Origin: Conexibacter sp.
Lineage (GTDB): Bacteria; Actinomycetota; Thermoleophilia; Solirubrobacterales; Solirubrobacteraceae
Reading direction: 5' to 3'
Assembly: GCA_025964055.1 (NCBI GenBank)
Contig: JAOPZP010000566.1
Coordinates: 1-6,111, forward strand
DNA: 6,111 nt
The position numbers were made by a program, and so were the translations under genes. Positions 5,891 through 6,111 of the stretch are shown in pieces. Numbering within the stretch: position 1 is the stretch's first letter; each line of letters starts with the position of its first letter. Below the pieces are notes generated by a model. That model saw nothing but the letters and a program-made list of their open reading frames with translations. It did no database searches and was not told the DNA's origin.

Positions 5891-6111
5891 TGCAGCACAG
5901 CTTCATCACCCTCCTGCTCGTGGCGGGCGTCAGCCTCAGCGCGCCGCTGCTCTACGCCGCCCTCGGCGAGCTGGTCTCCGAGACGGCCGGGGTCATCAAC
6001 ATCGGGCTCGAGGCCATGATGTTGGCCGGCGCCTTCTGCGCCGTCTGGGGCGCCTTCCGGTCGGGCAGCGTCGCCGTCGGGTACCTCGCCGCGGCCGCGG
6101 GCGGCATGCTC
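5890..6111 (+). CDS. second ABC permease (NupQ/YufQ-like), truncated by the window end
   Basis: Seventy-four N-terminal residues are visible before the sequence ends. A hydrophobic first segment (5-25) leads into ALGELVSETAGVINIGLEAMML. N37-I-G-L-E-A-M-M-L45 is the family hallmark, in which Gly is more usual than Ala42. A second hydrophobic segment begins at about 43. It pairs with the upstream permease as a heterodimer, as in other BMP-type importers, where the second permease is normally about 300 residues. The ATG shares one base with the upstream TGA (TGATG, 5888-5892), and GGTGGGGG lies just ahead. About three quarters of the gene is missing. Confidence 0.93.
   Translation, partial: MQHSFITLLLVAGVSLSAPLLYAALGELVSETAGVINIGLEAMMLAGAFCAVWGAFRSGSVAVGYLAAAAGGML

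Noticed and set aside
1..6111. CRISPR arrays, tRNA or rRNA genes, insertion sequences, prophage or defence genes
   Set aside because: I saw no regularly spaced repeats, cloverleaf sequences, transposase-like frames or terminal inverted repeats. The window is filled by metabolic, transport and regulatory genes.

Overview
The window is a single GC-rich stretch, clearly above 65% GC by eye, with tightly packed genes that end mostly in G or C at third codon positions and use GTG starts freely. This fits a high-GC actinobacterium, possibly a soil lineage such as Solirubrobacterales/Thermoleophilia. That placement is an inference from composition and gene style only. Both window edges cut through genes.

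Layout: a GntR/FCD-type regulator lies on the minus strand at the left edge, and its 3' end is missing. It is divergent from a plus-strand operon of five genes: an ATZ/TRZ-type amidohydrolase (733-2154), a lipoprotein substrate-binding protein of the BMP/PnrA family (2182-3222), a double-domain ABC ATPase (3219-4763), a permease (4760-5890) and a second permease that runs off the right edge (5890-6111). The transporter genes overlap one another (GTGA, ATGA, TGATG), so they are probably translationally coupled. The four transporter genes have the layout of the nucleoside importers of the BMP class (B. subtilis NupNOPQ/YufNOPQ-like).

The divergent control region (about 545-732) carries most of the unexplained structure. 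It holds two GTATAC-centred dyads sharing TGTATACCG, 77 bp apart, and a plausible promoter on each strand whose -35 elements overlap. There are also two short leader ORFs, one on each side. The plus-strand leader ORF starts at the predicted transcription start and ends in TGATG, overlapping the amidohydrolase start.

Working model (inference): the regulator senses a nitrogenous heterocycle or nucleoside-like compound, the ABC system imports it, and the amidohydrolase deaminates or otherwise hydrolyses it. Three components depart from their family norms. The amidohydrolase lacks the usual HxxE glutamate, the regulator's FCD domain is short, and the binding protein lacks the usual G-D-D-Q nucleoside-site segment. 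The real substrate may therefore not be an ordinary purine nucleoside.
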